Of a stretch of DNA of 64,000 nt, positions 24,543 to 37,930 are shown in pieces; positions within the stretch are counted from its first letter, which is position 1; the number at the start of each line of letters is the position of its first letter. The notes under the pieces were generated by a model. That model searched no databases. It had not been told where the DNA came from and was given only the letters and a program-made list of their open reading frames with translations. Location of the stretch: positions 151,762,791 through 151,826,790 of the forward strand of contig JBOZIK010000001.1 of assembly GCA_051453625.1 (NCBI GenBank). Direction: 5' to 3'. Source of the DNA: Welwitschia mirabilis. Lineage: Eukaryota; Gnetophyta; Gnetopsida; Welwitschiales. The translations under genes and the position numbers were made by a program.

Positions 24543-25935
24543 TATTGAATTTTTTATTTGCCAATTGATGTTAAGCTAATGTTTTTTATGTGGTGAAATT
24601 TATTGTATCTTGTGTAGGAAATATTGATCACTTACAGGTCAGAAGCTAAAGTATTTTATATCACATTTTGATCCTGAAATCTATCAAGTTTTGATATCCT
24701 CTTAAGGGGTCAATAAAACTTCTAAGGGTTTAACCACATCTAAATCGAATATAGAGAAGTGAACTAAATTTAGAAAGATCGATTAGACATTTGAGGGATC
24801 AAATAGTCCTATAAACCTGTGCACCAGTACTTCTGAATTGATCGTCAATGGGTCGATCAGACATCTAAAGGGTAGACTAGATCTAAGTGTTGTGCATCTA
24901 ATATTTCTTAGTCAATTATTAAGGGGTTGACTAGACAAATGTGGAATTGACCAAATCTATGAAACTAAGAATCAATACTTCACATCTGATTAGTAAGGGG
25001 TCAACTAGGTTCCTGAAGGATTTAAGTAGACTTGGAGAAGAAAAACTATGATGGATTATATCTTGATCAAGTGGGTAACTAGATAGATATGCAAGCGACT
25101 AGATGGAAGGTCAATCAGATCCTGAGGAATCTACCAAACATGGAGCTGTAACAAACTGCATCAACCAAAAGAATACAAGGGCAACTGATTTAAGTGATGA
25201 AACTAGGTGGAGTTGACCAAATGTTTGATAGATCAACTTGTTGTAATAGAAACTCAAATTTTATATTTGTTATGTATCCATTTTATGGTCGTTGAAAGAT
25301 CTTTTCACTTATTAAAAATCCTAAAGCTCTTCCATTATATATTACCAAGAGTTAAATCATTGTTACACCTTTTACCAAAGTTTTGAATTTTTTGGAATTG
25401 TCATTGTACTCATTTTGACATCTCATTATTCACTAAAGACAAATTAAAAACTAGGTATCTTTGCATACAAGATCAGATCTATGAAACCCCTTGTTTTTAG
25501 ATTGTACCATCTTTAGAAAAAGTCTTTAATACCATTCTTGAGCTGAAGATCAAGTGATGCCTATTCTTTTGAGCATACTATCATTACTACTACACTTTGA
25601 TGTAAAAGGTTAAGACTGAGCCTTCAGAAAAGGTTTATGTGTAAATGTTATAAGTAAACCTACAATACCTGGAAGAGATTAAAGAAGATCTAGATCAGGC
25701 TTGGATAGAAGCCAATAGTCAAGAATAGAGTAGGGGGTTTTCCTGAATTATTATAAATATTATTTACTTTTGATTGGTATTTCTTTGTTTTCTATTACTT
25801 TATTTTTCAAAATAGTTTTAGTTTTATTACATAAGTTTTTAGTGCTTCATTTGAATTAAGGTTAATATTATAAGTTATTTGAATATTTTTAGATTCCTAT
25901 TCAACCTGTCCTCCTCTAGGGCTCTCAATCCTACA
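24543..25935 (+). repeat. 3' LTR of the SIRE-type element
   Basis: Starts TATTGAATTTTTTATTTGCC, where the original TG is now TA, and ends CTCAATCCTACA. It matches 16172-17553 along its whole length, including the repeated GGGTCGAC-like motifs (for example near 24,775, 24,848 and 24,925) and the TATATATT box near 25,336. Confidence 0.9.
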
Positions 25936-25940
25936 AAGAG
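25936..25940 (+). repeat. Target-site duplication, right (AAGAG)
   Basis: Identical to 16167-16171, directly after the 3' LTR end. Confidence 0.9.
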
Positions 25941-28900
25941 AAATTGTGAATATTTTCTTTTCACAATGGATAAATGCATAATTGAATCTCCCATATTAAC
26001 CTAAATAAAATTTTATTATGTAGCAAGTGTTCCCATATCAAAGTAAATTATTATGAAATTATAATCCACTTTTAATATCCTTCATTTGTTACGTGGATAA
26101 AAAGAAAAACAGACTCTACTTAGTAATATAAAATAAATTTATTGAACTAAAGATTATAAGAGTGTTTAAATAAGAAATTTAAAATATTTAATTCTTTAAA
26201 TCACATGAAACTCTAGAAGAGAAATTTAGATCAAGGAAATTATTAGTTTGAGCTATATAAATGAGCTACTAGGACCTTTGTTTAAAATCATAAATGTGTT
26301 AAAAAGATTTATTAAAAATCTAGCTAACTTTAGAATAATAAACTAAATTACAAGTTGAAATTTGACTTGTTCATCTATGGTTATCTAGCTAGTTAACAAA
26401 AAAAGTCGTTAATAGAATTTTATAAATCATGGATGGAAGTAAAATTGTTCATCATATATCTAAGTATAAAATCTACATGAACTATCATATGTTGTTTCCA
26501 ATTTAGGGACCAAGGAAATCAACCTATTCTTAATAAGCCTTAATTACTTTCTTTATAATTATAATGAAAATAAGAGTAAAGATCATATAATACTAATTAA
26601 GGGATGTCTCTAGTCATGTAAAATCTCATGCTAGCATGTAATATCTTTAAAACATATGGAAAATAGATAACTTATCAAAGATCCAAATTGTCCTATTGGT
26701 TACTAAGAAGAAAGCTGGCCTAACATGTAATATATTTAAAAAATGGTATGTAATTACTCCCTAATGTATTCTCCCTGTACAAGATGATTCAAAGTCTTTT
26801 TGTTATATTCTCAGATGATTTTGTTAGAAACATGGATGAAATAAATAAGAGAACATGGAGGAAATCATTCACATGGTTGATAATGACTAAATAATTCCAA
26901 TTTATTGAGGGTTATGAAATACAAGTAATAAAATGATGTTTATAGATTATTATCTATTAACACATCAATTCATCATTAATATGACATATCAAGTTATATA
27001 ATTAATTATCATATAATAATAGTTTCACATCCATAATGGACTTCATATTTAGAGTCATTAACATGTAAAGTTTCAATTGTTTTCTAAGAAAGATGAATGG
27101 AATAGAGTAGACCTTCTCTTCATGCTACTAATAAAATGAATTTATTAGACTAAAACTAAGAATATTAAGCATAAGTTATTTTTTTAAAAATGAAAATAGT
27201 TACTATAGAAATTCCTACTCAGTTGTATAAGTTATAAGAAAGTAATTAAGTTATAGAATGTATGAAAGTTTCCATTATTACTCTTGATTTTATTATAAAG
27301 AGAAAGATGCAAAATGTGAAAGAAAGAGTGTGGATTCTGGGTACATTAATCTAGGGAATGCCCTAACATTTTTGATTGTATAAACATCTCAAAGGATGTG
27401 AATATCATATTAAAACTATATGCTTACCAAAGAAATGATGTAAGCCCATTTATTTAATGGAGAAATACTATATTATGAATGGAAACATATCTAAGTTGAA
27501 GGATATATATTTTGTTCTTTTAATCCATCTTTGAAATAACATGAAATTTTATGTTTTCTATTTTCATTTTTTAAGATTAAATGCTCAAATGAAATAACAT
27601 GCATTTTTATGTTTTTTATTGTTTATTTATAAGATTTAATGCTCATATGAACTTCCATCAAAATAGAACCCTAAAGCATTTCATTTTTAGACATCCTTTA
27701 AATTTTTTAAAATTATGAAGAGAGATATGATATAATGTACTAAATGATAGATGGTGAAATATTCAAAATCCTCTTCTTATTAAATAAACAAAATCATATC
27801 TACTCATGTTATATTTTAATCTATAATACTAGGAAATTGCATTGGAAGTATAAGAAAAAATATAATAGTAATTGAAGAAAACAATTTTCCCTATCCTAGC
27901 ATGAAATAGATTAAGGAATTTTTTACCTACTTTATAGGAAAACAACCTAAGAACTTGAAGAGTAACTCTTAGACTCTAAAAGTAGCCTCATTAAAGAAGA
28001 AATGTCTTCTTAAATAGAACTCAGAAACTAAACCAAAGTAGGAAAAAAAGTCCTAGAAAGTATTCAAATTTGTTAAATAACCTAATGGAAACTAGCTTTG
28101 ATAATTTGATTAATTCTAATAAAAATGTTAACAATTAGAAACTTTAATTAGAAATAAAAATAGTTAATACAACATGAGGAAAGAATTAGGTTTTTAAGCC
28201 TTGAATGATTTATTAACTTTGTGAAGAAACCTACAATCAAGAAAATTATACTTTTTTAATATAGAAAAAGATTTAATTCTAGTAAAGGATGCACTTATAC
28301 CAAATTCTAAATAATCTATGAATTTTAATAATTTAAATTCTTATGTTAATAGGGAGGAAATATTTTGCATTTATAAATTGATTCACTTCTAATTATGTAA
28401 CACTATCTAATAAGAAACAACAGGGTAATATCATGGAATTAATGTCTTTGTATGAAGAGGATACTAGAGTTATTCATAGGAATTTCTAGCATATAATACC
28501 TTATCTACTCTTTGTTATTAGATTGATTAATTATTGGTGACTCATGATGATAAAGCATCCAACCTATAAATTGTAGATGCTTATATTTATTTTTTTCCAC
28601 TTTATGAATTTGATTTTAACTTGTTCTTACTTATACTTAAGTTTGGAGTCTAGTATTATTTCATACATTTTTTTAATTTGTTATTTTAGATCTTAAATAT
28701 GAAAGGAATATTAGATTAGAATTTTTTTCACATTTTTGATAATAATTTAAGAATAATTTAGTTATTGATAATAATATAAAGATAAGTAATAATTATAATT
28801 ATTACTACAAAAAAGGTTATTATCAAATAATTTTTCAAATGATGTAAAAAAGTAGCCTATGAAAAATACTAAATAAAAATCTAAGACATTAATTTGGAAT

Positions 28901-31189
28901 ATATACAATGGTGTTTTTAAACTTGATGTCACTTTAACTCTTCCCTAAATGACATACAATGTAAGTCTTAAAAGAAGATAAATCCTTTGTTACTTTTACA
29001 AGTTCTAACCTTTCTTGAAAAATTTCTTAATACTATTTTAAGAATTAATGAGAAAATGTATAATTTATTTTCTAATATTATTCTTACATTTTTTGTTTAG
29101 CTCATGTAAGTGTTAAAGCACATTTTAAAATATCATAGGAAATCTTAAATTAACTACTTAAAAGGAGCTTAAAACTATCTTTTAGTAAACTATATATTTA
29201 TTAAGAATTAAGAATTAAAATACATTTATTAAGAACTTTAAATAATAAATTATATTAATGAGATATTCAAGTAAATAGTAATATGAAATATAAGCTATGT
29301 CCATTTTTTCATTATATCTTTCTAATAAATATTTAAAATCATTATTATTGTTAGTACTATTACTACTTCTTAAAACTTACTTTTCTTTACATATTCTAGT
29401 TTTTGAAGAAATTTAATTACTATTAATTTAAATAAAATAAATAAATATTGATTCTAATTTAATTTGATCATAAATAAAAATTTCAAATAAAAGGTTTATA
29501 GATGAGCTTTAAAGAATTATAAATTATTATTTAAAACCATATTCTATTCCTACAAACAAAATGAAATCATATAACTAAGCTTAGACTTTGTAAAGGAATG
29601 CTATCTTCAAGCTTTCTCTAAAATTATTTATTCAATTCCCTAATAATAATTTTAGACTTATGATGGTTTTATCATGTATTTTAATTCTTTTACATTTTTT
29701 AAGACATTAATATGTTAATACATAATCTTAAAACTTTTTAATTAAAACTTATCCTCTTTGTAACTTATTTAAATAGAACTTTGACTCTTGATCTACATCA
29801 TAAAGATTTCCCACTAATCTTTCTCAAAAGAATGGAAAATGTAAATAAAGACATCTAAAACCTTAAAAGCCATTATGAATAAAAGATCGATAATGTTGAT
29901 GCTTAATAAGTAAAGCAACTACATAATGTTGTAATATAGATCATTATGATAAGATTTAGAAAATTAATAATTCTATAAAATAACAAAAAATATTATTACA
30001 TATTGATAACTTCAAATTATAAAAAATAATATTAAAAATAATGTTTTATATTGATTTGTGATGAAAACTTGAGGAAGGAATATAACTTTCTCAATAGTCA
30101 CTTAAAAGATATAACTTCCTTTCATTAATTTGACGTTTTCCATTTTAAACCACCTTTTTCATACTTTATATCAAGATATTTATTTATCTTATTTTAATCA
30201 TAACATCTTTCATATTGTGGTCATCATTAAGAAACCTTGCTAACTTTTAAAAATAAACAATTGTATTCTTTCAATAAGGATGTCATAATTCTACAAAACT
30301 AGCATAGACTATAACTAATGTGGAAAAAAATATAATATTAACAAAACTTAACATACTTTTCATTATACATGAAGTACACAAAAACTATATCTAAATATAA
30401 AGATGATGTTCTTACTACATTTTCCACATCAATGCATGTTTAATAAATACTATTAAATTAAAATATAATATATTTAGTATTATTCAGTCATTAATATTAT
30501 AATAAAATAAATGTTATAACATCTATACTAAAAACACTTTTAAAAAATCTTTGTGTTCTCTTTATACATCAATGCATGATATATTTTTTAAACACAGTTT
30601 GCATTATGTTGAATATATTTTATAGTCTCTTAATGTCAGGACTTTGGAATATAATTTTAAAATTTGATGGTTTAATTCTATGGCAACGAACATATAATAA
30701 GTTAAAAAGAAGTTTAATAAAATTCTTCTCCAAAAGATCTTGTATAGAAAGTACAAGATCACAATGACTATTCATACGATTTGACTTATTTTATGAAGAT
30801 AATGATTATAAGCATGCTTAATGAAAATATCTAGAAAATTTTATTTTAATAAGAAAAAAACCAAGTTGCACTTGTTAAGCTTACATTTAGGAGTATGTCT
30901 ATTTCAATGATTTTCAAATATTTTTATTATCATCATATTATAATCATAATATAGTAAACCCAAATTAAAAGTAAAATATTATCCTTATTACACAAGGGGA
31001 ATATGAAAGATATTATAGCCCCAAAGTTTAGTTACTAAATAATGAAATGGAAAAGATACATCTTTTAGTGAAATCACTTACATCATCAGAGATAGTTACA
31101 AAAACATTATTGATATTGTTTTAATTATCAAGATAAAATAGTTGATTTAGCTTAAAATCTCTAATTGATTTAGAGAACTTTATTTAGTT
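25941..31189. other. AT-rich region, nothing recognised
   Basis: About 5.2 kb with no motif I can name. It lies between the SIRE-type element and the LINE endonuclease region and may contain the LINE's 5' part. A 63-residue open frame at 30576-30767 (ILWQRTYNKLKRSL and so on) is slightly LINE-like but too weak to call. Confidence 0.45.
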
Positions 31190-33250
31190 TTTTGTTATTT
31201 TGCATCAAAAGGTAATTTCTTCTATAATCATTTTGGAATACATGGTGAATTTCTTTTATTCATTTAAAGACAAAATTCAAACATTTTAGATCAACTAAAT
31301 ATTTTTATATGTGATGATTTCAATGTCACAATTGATAAAGAAAAAGTTAAGATGTTGAAATGGAAGCAAGTTAATAGTTGAATGGATGATTATACCAATG
31401 ATCATGCATTTTTAATATACATAACATGAATAATTTGATTTAAGAAAAAAATTGTTTCTTTCATTATGCTAGAATATGGATCTTCTTATTATTAATCATA
31501 CAAAAAAATTTCTACATTCTAAATTTTTCCAATTTTATAAAGCCATAAAGAAAATTCTCACATCGATTTTCCTTTGTGATTTAGGTTTTTAAATTTTATA
31601 ATGTATTAATTAAAGCTAAAATTTCATTATTATAGGTAGCTTGAAAACTTACAAAGGTAAAAATTTTAAGATCCATCCAAGAAAAACAAAAAATTTGAAA
31701 AATAGATATGATAATGAAGTGTAGAAGTGTTGAATAATAAACATTCATAATGGAGATTTTTTTTAAAACTTCTTTTATAGTTTTCAAAGAAGTAGATAGA
31801 AATTGAAAAAGGAAAGTACTAAAAACAGTTTGAGAAAGAATGCAAGAATGTCAAATTATATATATAAATGCAAATGGATAATTAGAAATATGTAGTAGTA
31901 AAAGCTTACAAGATATTAATTCAAAATAAGAAGCATGTATTTACAAAAGAAAAAAATATTAATGTGTCAAAATAATTAGAAATGAGCCAAAACTATTCTA
32001 ATAGTTATAAGAATCATGAGAATAAGATGTCCAAAGTTTCATTTAAGGAAATTAATACTTCTTTAAAAATATTTTAATTTTAAGAAAATAGAAAATTATA
32101 GACCCTTTTCTTATGCTAGAATAAAAATAACATTTGATGAAGTTGAAAAAGATATTTAGAGATATAGTACTAGTAATAAAATGGATAGGTTTGAGGTTTA
32201 TGTAAAGTTTCTTAATTGGAAAGGAATTTCTATCTACTAAGTAACATAGAATAAAAATTAAATAAGAGTCTTTGTGAAGGTTAAACAAAAAAAGAAAAAC
32301 TACCAAAGCTATGATTCCCTTTAAAATATGTAATACAGTATATTTAAATAATTATAGACTTACTATTATCAACAATGTAGTTTCTAAGACTTTGAAAACT
32401 ATATTAAAATATGAGTTTTCAAGTGGGTAGAAGAAAACAAAATAATAGAAATTTCATATGAAGGATTTCATAAAAATCATTCTGCCATTTATTACTTAGT
32501 CACTCTTTATTATTTCTTGGATTCTGCAAAGAAACCTAAAAATAGTATCTTCCTCTAGTTTATTAATTTCTCAAAGGCTTATAATTTATTAATGTAAGGA
32601 CATATATGATATGTCTATTTAATATAGAAATTCTTACAAATATTTTTTTTTTTGCCTTCAAAATGCATCATATAAAGAAATTATTACTATATTTAATAAT
32701 GTTAATTTAAAATTAAATTTTCAAATTTGAGTGAAACTAGAGTGTAATAAGGATGTCCTATTTCTATTATAAGGATGTCCTTTTTATTCTATCCTATTTA
32801 AATGTTTATTGATGAATTATGAAAATGGATGAAAATAGATCACCTTATTAAAATATGTGATTTTCTAGCAAATGTTCTCCTTTACTTAGGATCAATTTTA
32901 ACATTATTTAGATTTGAGAATATATTATAATAAAAATAAAATCATGTATTATTGAAGTAAAAACAAAGATTAAAATGTCATCTTAGTAGTAAACTAGTAT
33001 AATTAGTTTTCTTTAAAAAACCTTGCATTTTTATTGCTCCAAAACTTATAAACATGATTGATGTATGCATAAAAGAATTTTAGGTACAATGAAGGATTTT
33101 GTCCCCTTATATAACTAATGTAGAAAATTAAGCATTAGCTTTTAAAAGTTCATAACTAACTCTTTCAAAGAATTATCAATCTAGTTATCTTATATGGAGT
33201 GCTAATAAGAGGATTAGGTATTTAAATACTTTTTAAAAATAAACTATAGA
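31190..33250 (+). pseudogene. LINE (non-LTR retrotransposon) endonuclease-RT, 5' portion, interrupted
   Basis: A LINE copies itself by nicking DNA and reverse transcribing at the nick. NIFICDDFNVTI (about 31,290-31,330) matches the endonuclease G-D-F-N block. The thumb/linker region holds ARIKITFDEVEKDI. The RT opens with NNYRLTIINNVVSKTLK (about 32,347-32,400), the N-Y-R-P-I-T-x-x-x-V-x-S-K block. GFHKNHSA, FINFSKAYNLL (normally D-F-S-K-A-F/Y-D) and VILYGVLIRG (L-Y-G-x-E-x-W-G) follow. The catalytic box cannot be read clearly. The frame is cut at 33,250 by the gypsy element and resumes at 43,028. The FxxFSKAYxLL type differs from the usual plant L1 pattern. Confidence 0.75.
33246..33250 (+). 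repeat. Target-site duplication, left (ATAGA), of the Athila-type element
   Basis: ATAGA precedes the left LTR and is repeated at 43023-43027 after the right LTR. One extra T at 33251 before the TG makes the left border uncertain by one base. Removing one copy joins the LINE in frame, which supports it independently. Confidence 0.75.
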
Positions 33251-33251
33251 T

Positions 33252-34460
33252 TGTTGTGATGTTAATTTATGCAATCTTGAAGTCATTTAGGTAAATCTAA
33301 AAATCAAATTACTTGTAGAAAAACACATGCTAGTATATATGGTAGTTCATTTAAATGTTGTATTTCTAATAAAGGCACTAGGCTCAGAGTTAGAGAATCG
33401 ATTTTCAAAGGTACTTTTAGTCTTTTTATCTTTTAATAACTGAAAGTAAATAACAAGGTAAAATATAATTCAAAGTAAATGAAGATGAAATGCAAATGGA
33501 AGTGGAATGGATTCTATTGAATCCTAATTATCTTGTCATAAGAACTAGCTTCTCTATAATTCAAACCAATTGGAACTATGAGATATATCAAATATAATAT
33601 GGAATAAAATGTGGAAGGAATTGAAATAATAATGCAAACCTAAACTAATAGAATCAACCTTGATAAAGGTTGCCCTTATGTTCTAAATAAATTATAGAAC
33701 TATTAATTCAACTATAATAAACTTAAACCATAACAACATAAACATAATTAAATTAAAAAGAGTATTTGAATTGATCATAGAACTTTACATCTACTTATAG
33801 TAAAGTAGTAGCACATTAATGGAGAATACTTAGCCTAACACTAAGGGAACTCCTATCTATATCTACTATATAAAATTATTGTCCTTCAATCTTTTGTCAC
33901 AGGCATATCGAGTATAAAAAATAGAAACTGAAGTGAAGGAGAAAAAGGGTATTTATAGTTTTACATTGAAGTTCTAGAAGCTCAACCATAGAAGTTAGAA
34001 AAGAATCCTAATAGCCCAAATGGATTCCATGACCTTATTAAAAAGATAATTCTTTCTAACCATAGATAAAGAGTTATTGCCTTAACTATCATGGGGAAAA
34101 TAGATGGGATATCACTCTATGTTAAAAGTACTCCAACAGCTATATAATCCACTGTCAACCCCATAGCTTCTATCCATGTTAACATTGCTATCATTCTACC
34201 TATCATGGGAATGACGTAGGGGATGACAGGCTTTCTTATCTCTAATATCAAAGGTAAATCAGTCTTTAACATAGTCCATTCTTCTTCTAAAGTATAAAGT
34301 ATTAGAATATGCCTTAGAAGCCTCTGAATATGCTAAGGTTACATGTTCTAATGATCATCTTGTTTGTTCTTCCTAATAATTAGTATTAATCTAAACCTAT
34401 ATAAATGTACTACAAAAGTACTTAAACTACACCATTATATTCCTATAAATTGACATCATA
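33252..34460 (-). repeat. 3' LTR (left copy) of the Athila-type element
   Basis: Begins TGTTGTGATGTTAATTTATG and ends AAATTGACATCATA on the + strand, matching 41145-43022. A minus-strand TATA box (CTATAAATACCC) lies near 33,952, which agrees with transcription to the left. About 1.21 kb long. Identity to the other copy looks near 80% by eye. Confidence 0.87.
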
Positions 34461-35339
34461 ACATAGCCTCATACTTAGCCTTATCAGCCCTTGACAAAGT
34501 GAATGATAAACTAAATTGTAAGCCAATTTAACTAAGATAAGATAGCACTAAAAAAATGTAAGTTGAGTTAAATTTAATCATGTAGGAATAGATATCAAAA
34601 ACAATGGTTTCTAATACAAATACTGAAATATTCCTAAGCCCCCTACTTAATTATGTTACCATAGAATGAATGAATGTCATACACACAGAGAAATCATAAA
34701 ATGTAACATTGATAGCTTAGAAAATGATAATGTGTATGCATAATACAAAATAGTGATAATGGATTGATTTGACAAGCTTAAGTAGTGCTAATCTTAGAAG
34801 AGTGATGCATGTAAGTTTATTAGTGTAATCCATAAGGGTAAAGGACAATAGTAGATATAGCATTCCATTTAGATGATCTAAAACCTAACTACGAGAAAAC
34901 TCTATGAGTGTGCTATGATACTCCTGTAAGATAAAGTCCATGAATTTTATTTAATTAACATGAAATCTAATCCAAATAATACATCATAGATATGTAATGT
35001 GAAAGCTTAAAACATGATCCTTTTAATTTCAAAACTTTATGCTCAAAATCATAGAAGAAAGCCCAAAAAGATGTTCTACCACGTAACAGGTAAAGCAAGA
35101 TGTCCTAAATTATACCAAAGGTAAAGGATGAGTATAATCTAGTTTGTCATAGAGATGATAGATATAGGATAACAATGATTAAATAATCTATTTGAATAAA
35201 AAAGAAAAACCACAAACATCAACTTGTAAAACATTGACTGGTAAAATATAAACTTTTCTGTACACAAGTTTATATGATGAGAAACCTAGAAAGTTATACT
35301 AAGTAGTATAGTAAGCTCAAATAACATCATTAAGTTTAG
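34461..35339 (-). other. 3' untranslated region of the Athila-type element
   Basis: Lies between the end of the integrase and the 3' LTR. No protein motif is visible. Such a stretch is normal in this branch, which often has a long 3' non-coding part. A clean polypurine tract next to the LTR was not found; the minus-strand AAGTATGAGGCTATG is at best a decayed one. Confidence 0.5.
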
Positions 35340-35960
35340 AGAACCATGTTTACCTACTAATAGAGACTAATTTTTAAAGCATCTCTTTAATTTTTCTTTT
35401 TGTGTTTTTAGCTTGGTCATTAATTTAAGGATAATAGGCACACGAAATTCTATTTTCAATACCAATGAATAAAAGAAGTTTTTATAAAGGGTGATTAATG
35501 AAATGAGTTCCTTAATTACTAATGATGATTTAAAGAAAACTAAAACATTAAAAGATTTGAGTTTAAACAAAATTGCAAATAGTTTAGGCATTACTTTTAA
35601 TAGTAGGAATAGCTTCTACGCACTTAGTAACATAATCAACAACTATAATAATATAATTTTTGTCATGATTAGGTGGTGTAGTTGGGTCTATAATGTTAAT
35701 TCCTTAATAATCAAAAGGTTCACATTTAAGTATATGTTTAAGAGCATATATTGAGAATAATTTAGGCTACTATAACGTTGACATGCATCACATCTTTTAA
35801 GAAAGTTAAATAAATCCTTAAAAAGAGTTAATCAATAAAAACTAGAGTGAAGAATTTTTATGATAGTCTTTTAGCCACTAAAGTGTTTTCCACATATCCC
35901 ACCATGGCAAAGTTTTAAGATTTTTAAGCTTTTCTACTTAGGTATATATTTACACATGAT
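35340..35960 (-). pseudogene. Athila-type integrase, decayed
   Basis: The zinc end reads FLKRCDACQRYSS (about 35,800). The core has GINIIDPTTPPNHDKNY, VVDYVTKCVEAIPT, GTHFINHPL and KNTKRKIKEML, the usual gypsy order. All three catalytic acidic residues are changed: Asp to Asn at 35695-35697, Asp to Asn at 35515-35517 and Glu to Lys at 35407-35409. The second and third are 36 codons apart, so the D-D35-E spacing is intact. SRxTWFSKLNDVI follows near 35,340. Several TAG/TAA stops replace Gln or Trp. Confidence 0.88.
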
Positions 35961-36149
35961 TTGATCCTTGCAATGTCTATAAAAACATGGTTCATTCCAC
36001 TCATAGTCACTAATCCTATGAAGAAAAGATTTACATTGGTTATGATTCCAATGCGAAGGAGTATTTTTAGTTATAATGTAGTTCCCAATATCAACATACC
36101 GAGAAGTGATACAAGTGAAAGAGATAACATATAGTTGTTCAATTACAAA

Positions 36150-36640
36150 GAGTTATTCATTTGGAAAAGAGTCATTGATGGGAAGTTCATCATGAGAGAA
36201 AGAAAGTTGAAATAAATGATCTGCAACACTATTATGTTTTTCAAACTTATCAGTGATGGTGAGGTTAAATTCTTACATGAAAAGGATCCACCTCATAAGT
36301 CTAGTATTAGACTCCTTTTTAGTCATAATATAGTGGATGGCTACATGATTAGTATAAACATTAATGTAAAAGCTAAGAAGATAATGTTGAAGATGATCTA
36401 GGAAAAAGATAATGGCAAGCATTTCTCTCTTAATAGAAGTATAGTTGAATTAGACTTTGGATAAATTTTTACTAAGATAAGACATGACTTTAAAACCATT
36501 TTCATTTTTTTAACAAATAATCCCACCCATAGTAACATTGCTTGCATCATATATAAGATCAAAATCCTTACTTCAATTGGAACCCCTAACAATAGGTTTA
36601 GAATAAATGTTTTATTTAAGAGTTTTAAACACAAGATGAC
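36150..36640 (-). pseudogene. Athila-type RNase H, decayed
   Basis: Reading leftwards: YDASNVTMGGIIC, KVMSYLSKNLSKV, NYTSIKREMLAIIFFLDH, INVYTNHVAIHYIMTKKE, RLMRWILFM and NSVADHLF. These match the gypsy RNase H line D-A-S, Y-x-S-K-x-L, N-Y-x-x-x-E-K-E-x-L-A, Y-T-D-H, R-L-x-R-W and V-A-D-x-L-S-R. The Y-T-D-H Asp is Asn here. It is one of the better preserved parts, with stops mostly at former Gln codons. Confidence 0.88.
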
Positions 36641-37930
36641 ATGAATCATTCCAATTAAATTTAACATATTTTTTAAGTAAAAAGTGAAGTGGTTTATAAA
36701 TTCTGACATAATCATGAATGAAACATTAATAGAAACCAGCATGATCAAGGAAAGATCTAACTTGCTTAATACTAGTTAGAGGTCTAAGATTTTTAATGAT
36801 ATCAACTTTTGTAGGTTTCTAATCCCTTCCTTCAAAATATAATATCCTAAAATAATTCCATGATTAACAAGAAGAAAACTCTTTTCCCAACTCAAAATGT
36901 AAGCCACTCTATAGATATCGATCCATAACTTTTTCTAATCTTTCTATGGTTTATTCAAAAGTATCATCAAAAATGAAAAACTCATCCATAAAGATTTTAA
37001 TAAAGTCTTCCATCATGTTAGAAAAGATCCCTATCATAGATCTTTAGAAGGTTTTAGGGACATTTCAAAGTTCAAAGGGTATTCATATAAAAGCAAAGGT
37101 TTCAAAAGATGAGGTAAAAGTTTTTTTAGCTTCATCTTCACTTGCTATACAAATCTGATTATAGTCATTACATCCATCAAGAAAATAGTAGTAGGAATGA
37201 CCTTGGATTCTATCAAGTACTTAATTAAGCAAGAGTAAAGGTTAATAATCTTTTTTAGTAACCTCATGAAGTTTTCTAAAATCATGCACATTCTNNNNNN
37301 NNNNNNNNNNNNNNNNNNNNNNNNNNNNNNNNNNNNNNNNNNNNNNNNNNNNNNNNNNNNNNNNNNNNNNNNNNNNNNNNNNNNNNNNNNNNNNNNNNNN
37401 NNNNNNNNNNNNNNNNNNNNNNNNNNNNNNNNNNNNNNNNNNNNNNNNNNNNNNNNNNNNNNNNNNNNNNNNNNNNNNNNNNNNNNNNNNNNNNNNNNNN
37501 NNNNNNNNNNNNNNNNNNNNNNNNNNNNNNNNNNNNNNNNNNNNNNNNNNNNNNNNNNNNNNNNNNNNNNNNNNNNNNNNNNNNNNNNNNNNNNNNNNNN
37601 NNNNNNNNNNNNNNNNNNNNNNNNNNNNNNNNNNNNNNNNNNNNNNNNNNNNNNNNNNNNNNNNNNNNNNNNNNNNNNNNNNNNNNNNNNNNNNNNNNNN
37701 NNNNNNNNNNNNNNNNNNNNNNNNNNNNNNNNNNNNNNNNNNNNNNNNNNNNNNNNNNNNNNNNNNNNNNNNNNNNNNNNNNNNNNNNNNNNNNNNNNNN
37801 NNNNNNNNNNNNNNNNNNNNNNNNNGGTTAAGCCTTCTTTGGGGTTACCTAATAGGTTTAGCATTATCTTCAAGGTAAATATTATGTTAAACTATGGAAA
37901 GAGGAATGGTAATTAAGTCTTTCTATGTCT
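36641..37930 (-). pseudogene. Athila-type reverse transcriptase, decayed and split by a gap
   Basis: Right of the gap the N-terminal text LEDNAKPIR-PQRRLN is at about 37,826-37,880. Left of the gap come VHDFRKLHEVTKKDY, HSYYYFLDGCNDYNQI and DEAKKTFTSSFETFAF. The catalytic box, normally F-M-D-D, is FMDE (36981-36992). RPLTSIKQVRSFLDHAGFY follows near 36,760. In relatives only about 55-60 residues separate PQRRLN from DFRKL, so the 531-base N run looks too long. Stops and the altered catalytic box make it inactive. Confidence 0.88.
37295..37825. other. Assembly gap (531 N) inside the Athila-type RT
   Basis: Lies between the RT blocks PQRRLN and DFRKL. From the family spacing I would expect roughly 170-200 bases, not 531, unless something is inserted. 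Confidence 0.9.

Larger units (their letters stand above)
16172..25935 (+). mobile_element. SIRE/Maximus-type Ty1/copia retrotransposon, structurally complete but decayed
   Basis: A 9.76-kb element with LTRs of about 1.38 kb, a tRNA-Met-type primer site, gag, then protease, integrase, RT and RNase H in copia order. An extra ORF follows RNase H, as in the SIRE lineage, then a polypurine tract. The 5-bp direct repeat AAGAG flanks both ends (16167-16171 and 25936-25940), fixing the borders. The 5' LTR begins TG and the 3' LTR ends CA. Every coding block has in-frame stops, so it cannot move by itself. The LTRs look roughly 80% identical by eye, which implies an old insertion. Confidence 0.93.

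Noticed and set aside
30576-30767. Possible extra LINE fragment (63 residues)
   Set aside because: ILWQRTYNKLKR is only vaguely like a LINE segment and has no supporting neighbour motif.
35491-35754. 87-residue + strand frame
   Set aside because: It is the antisense of the Athila-type integrase core.
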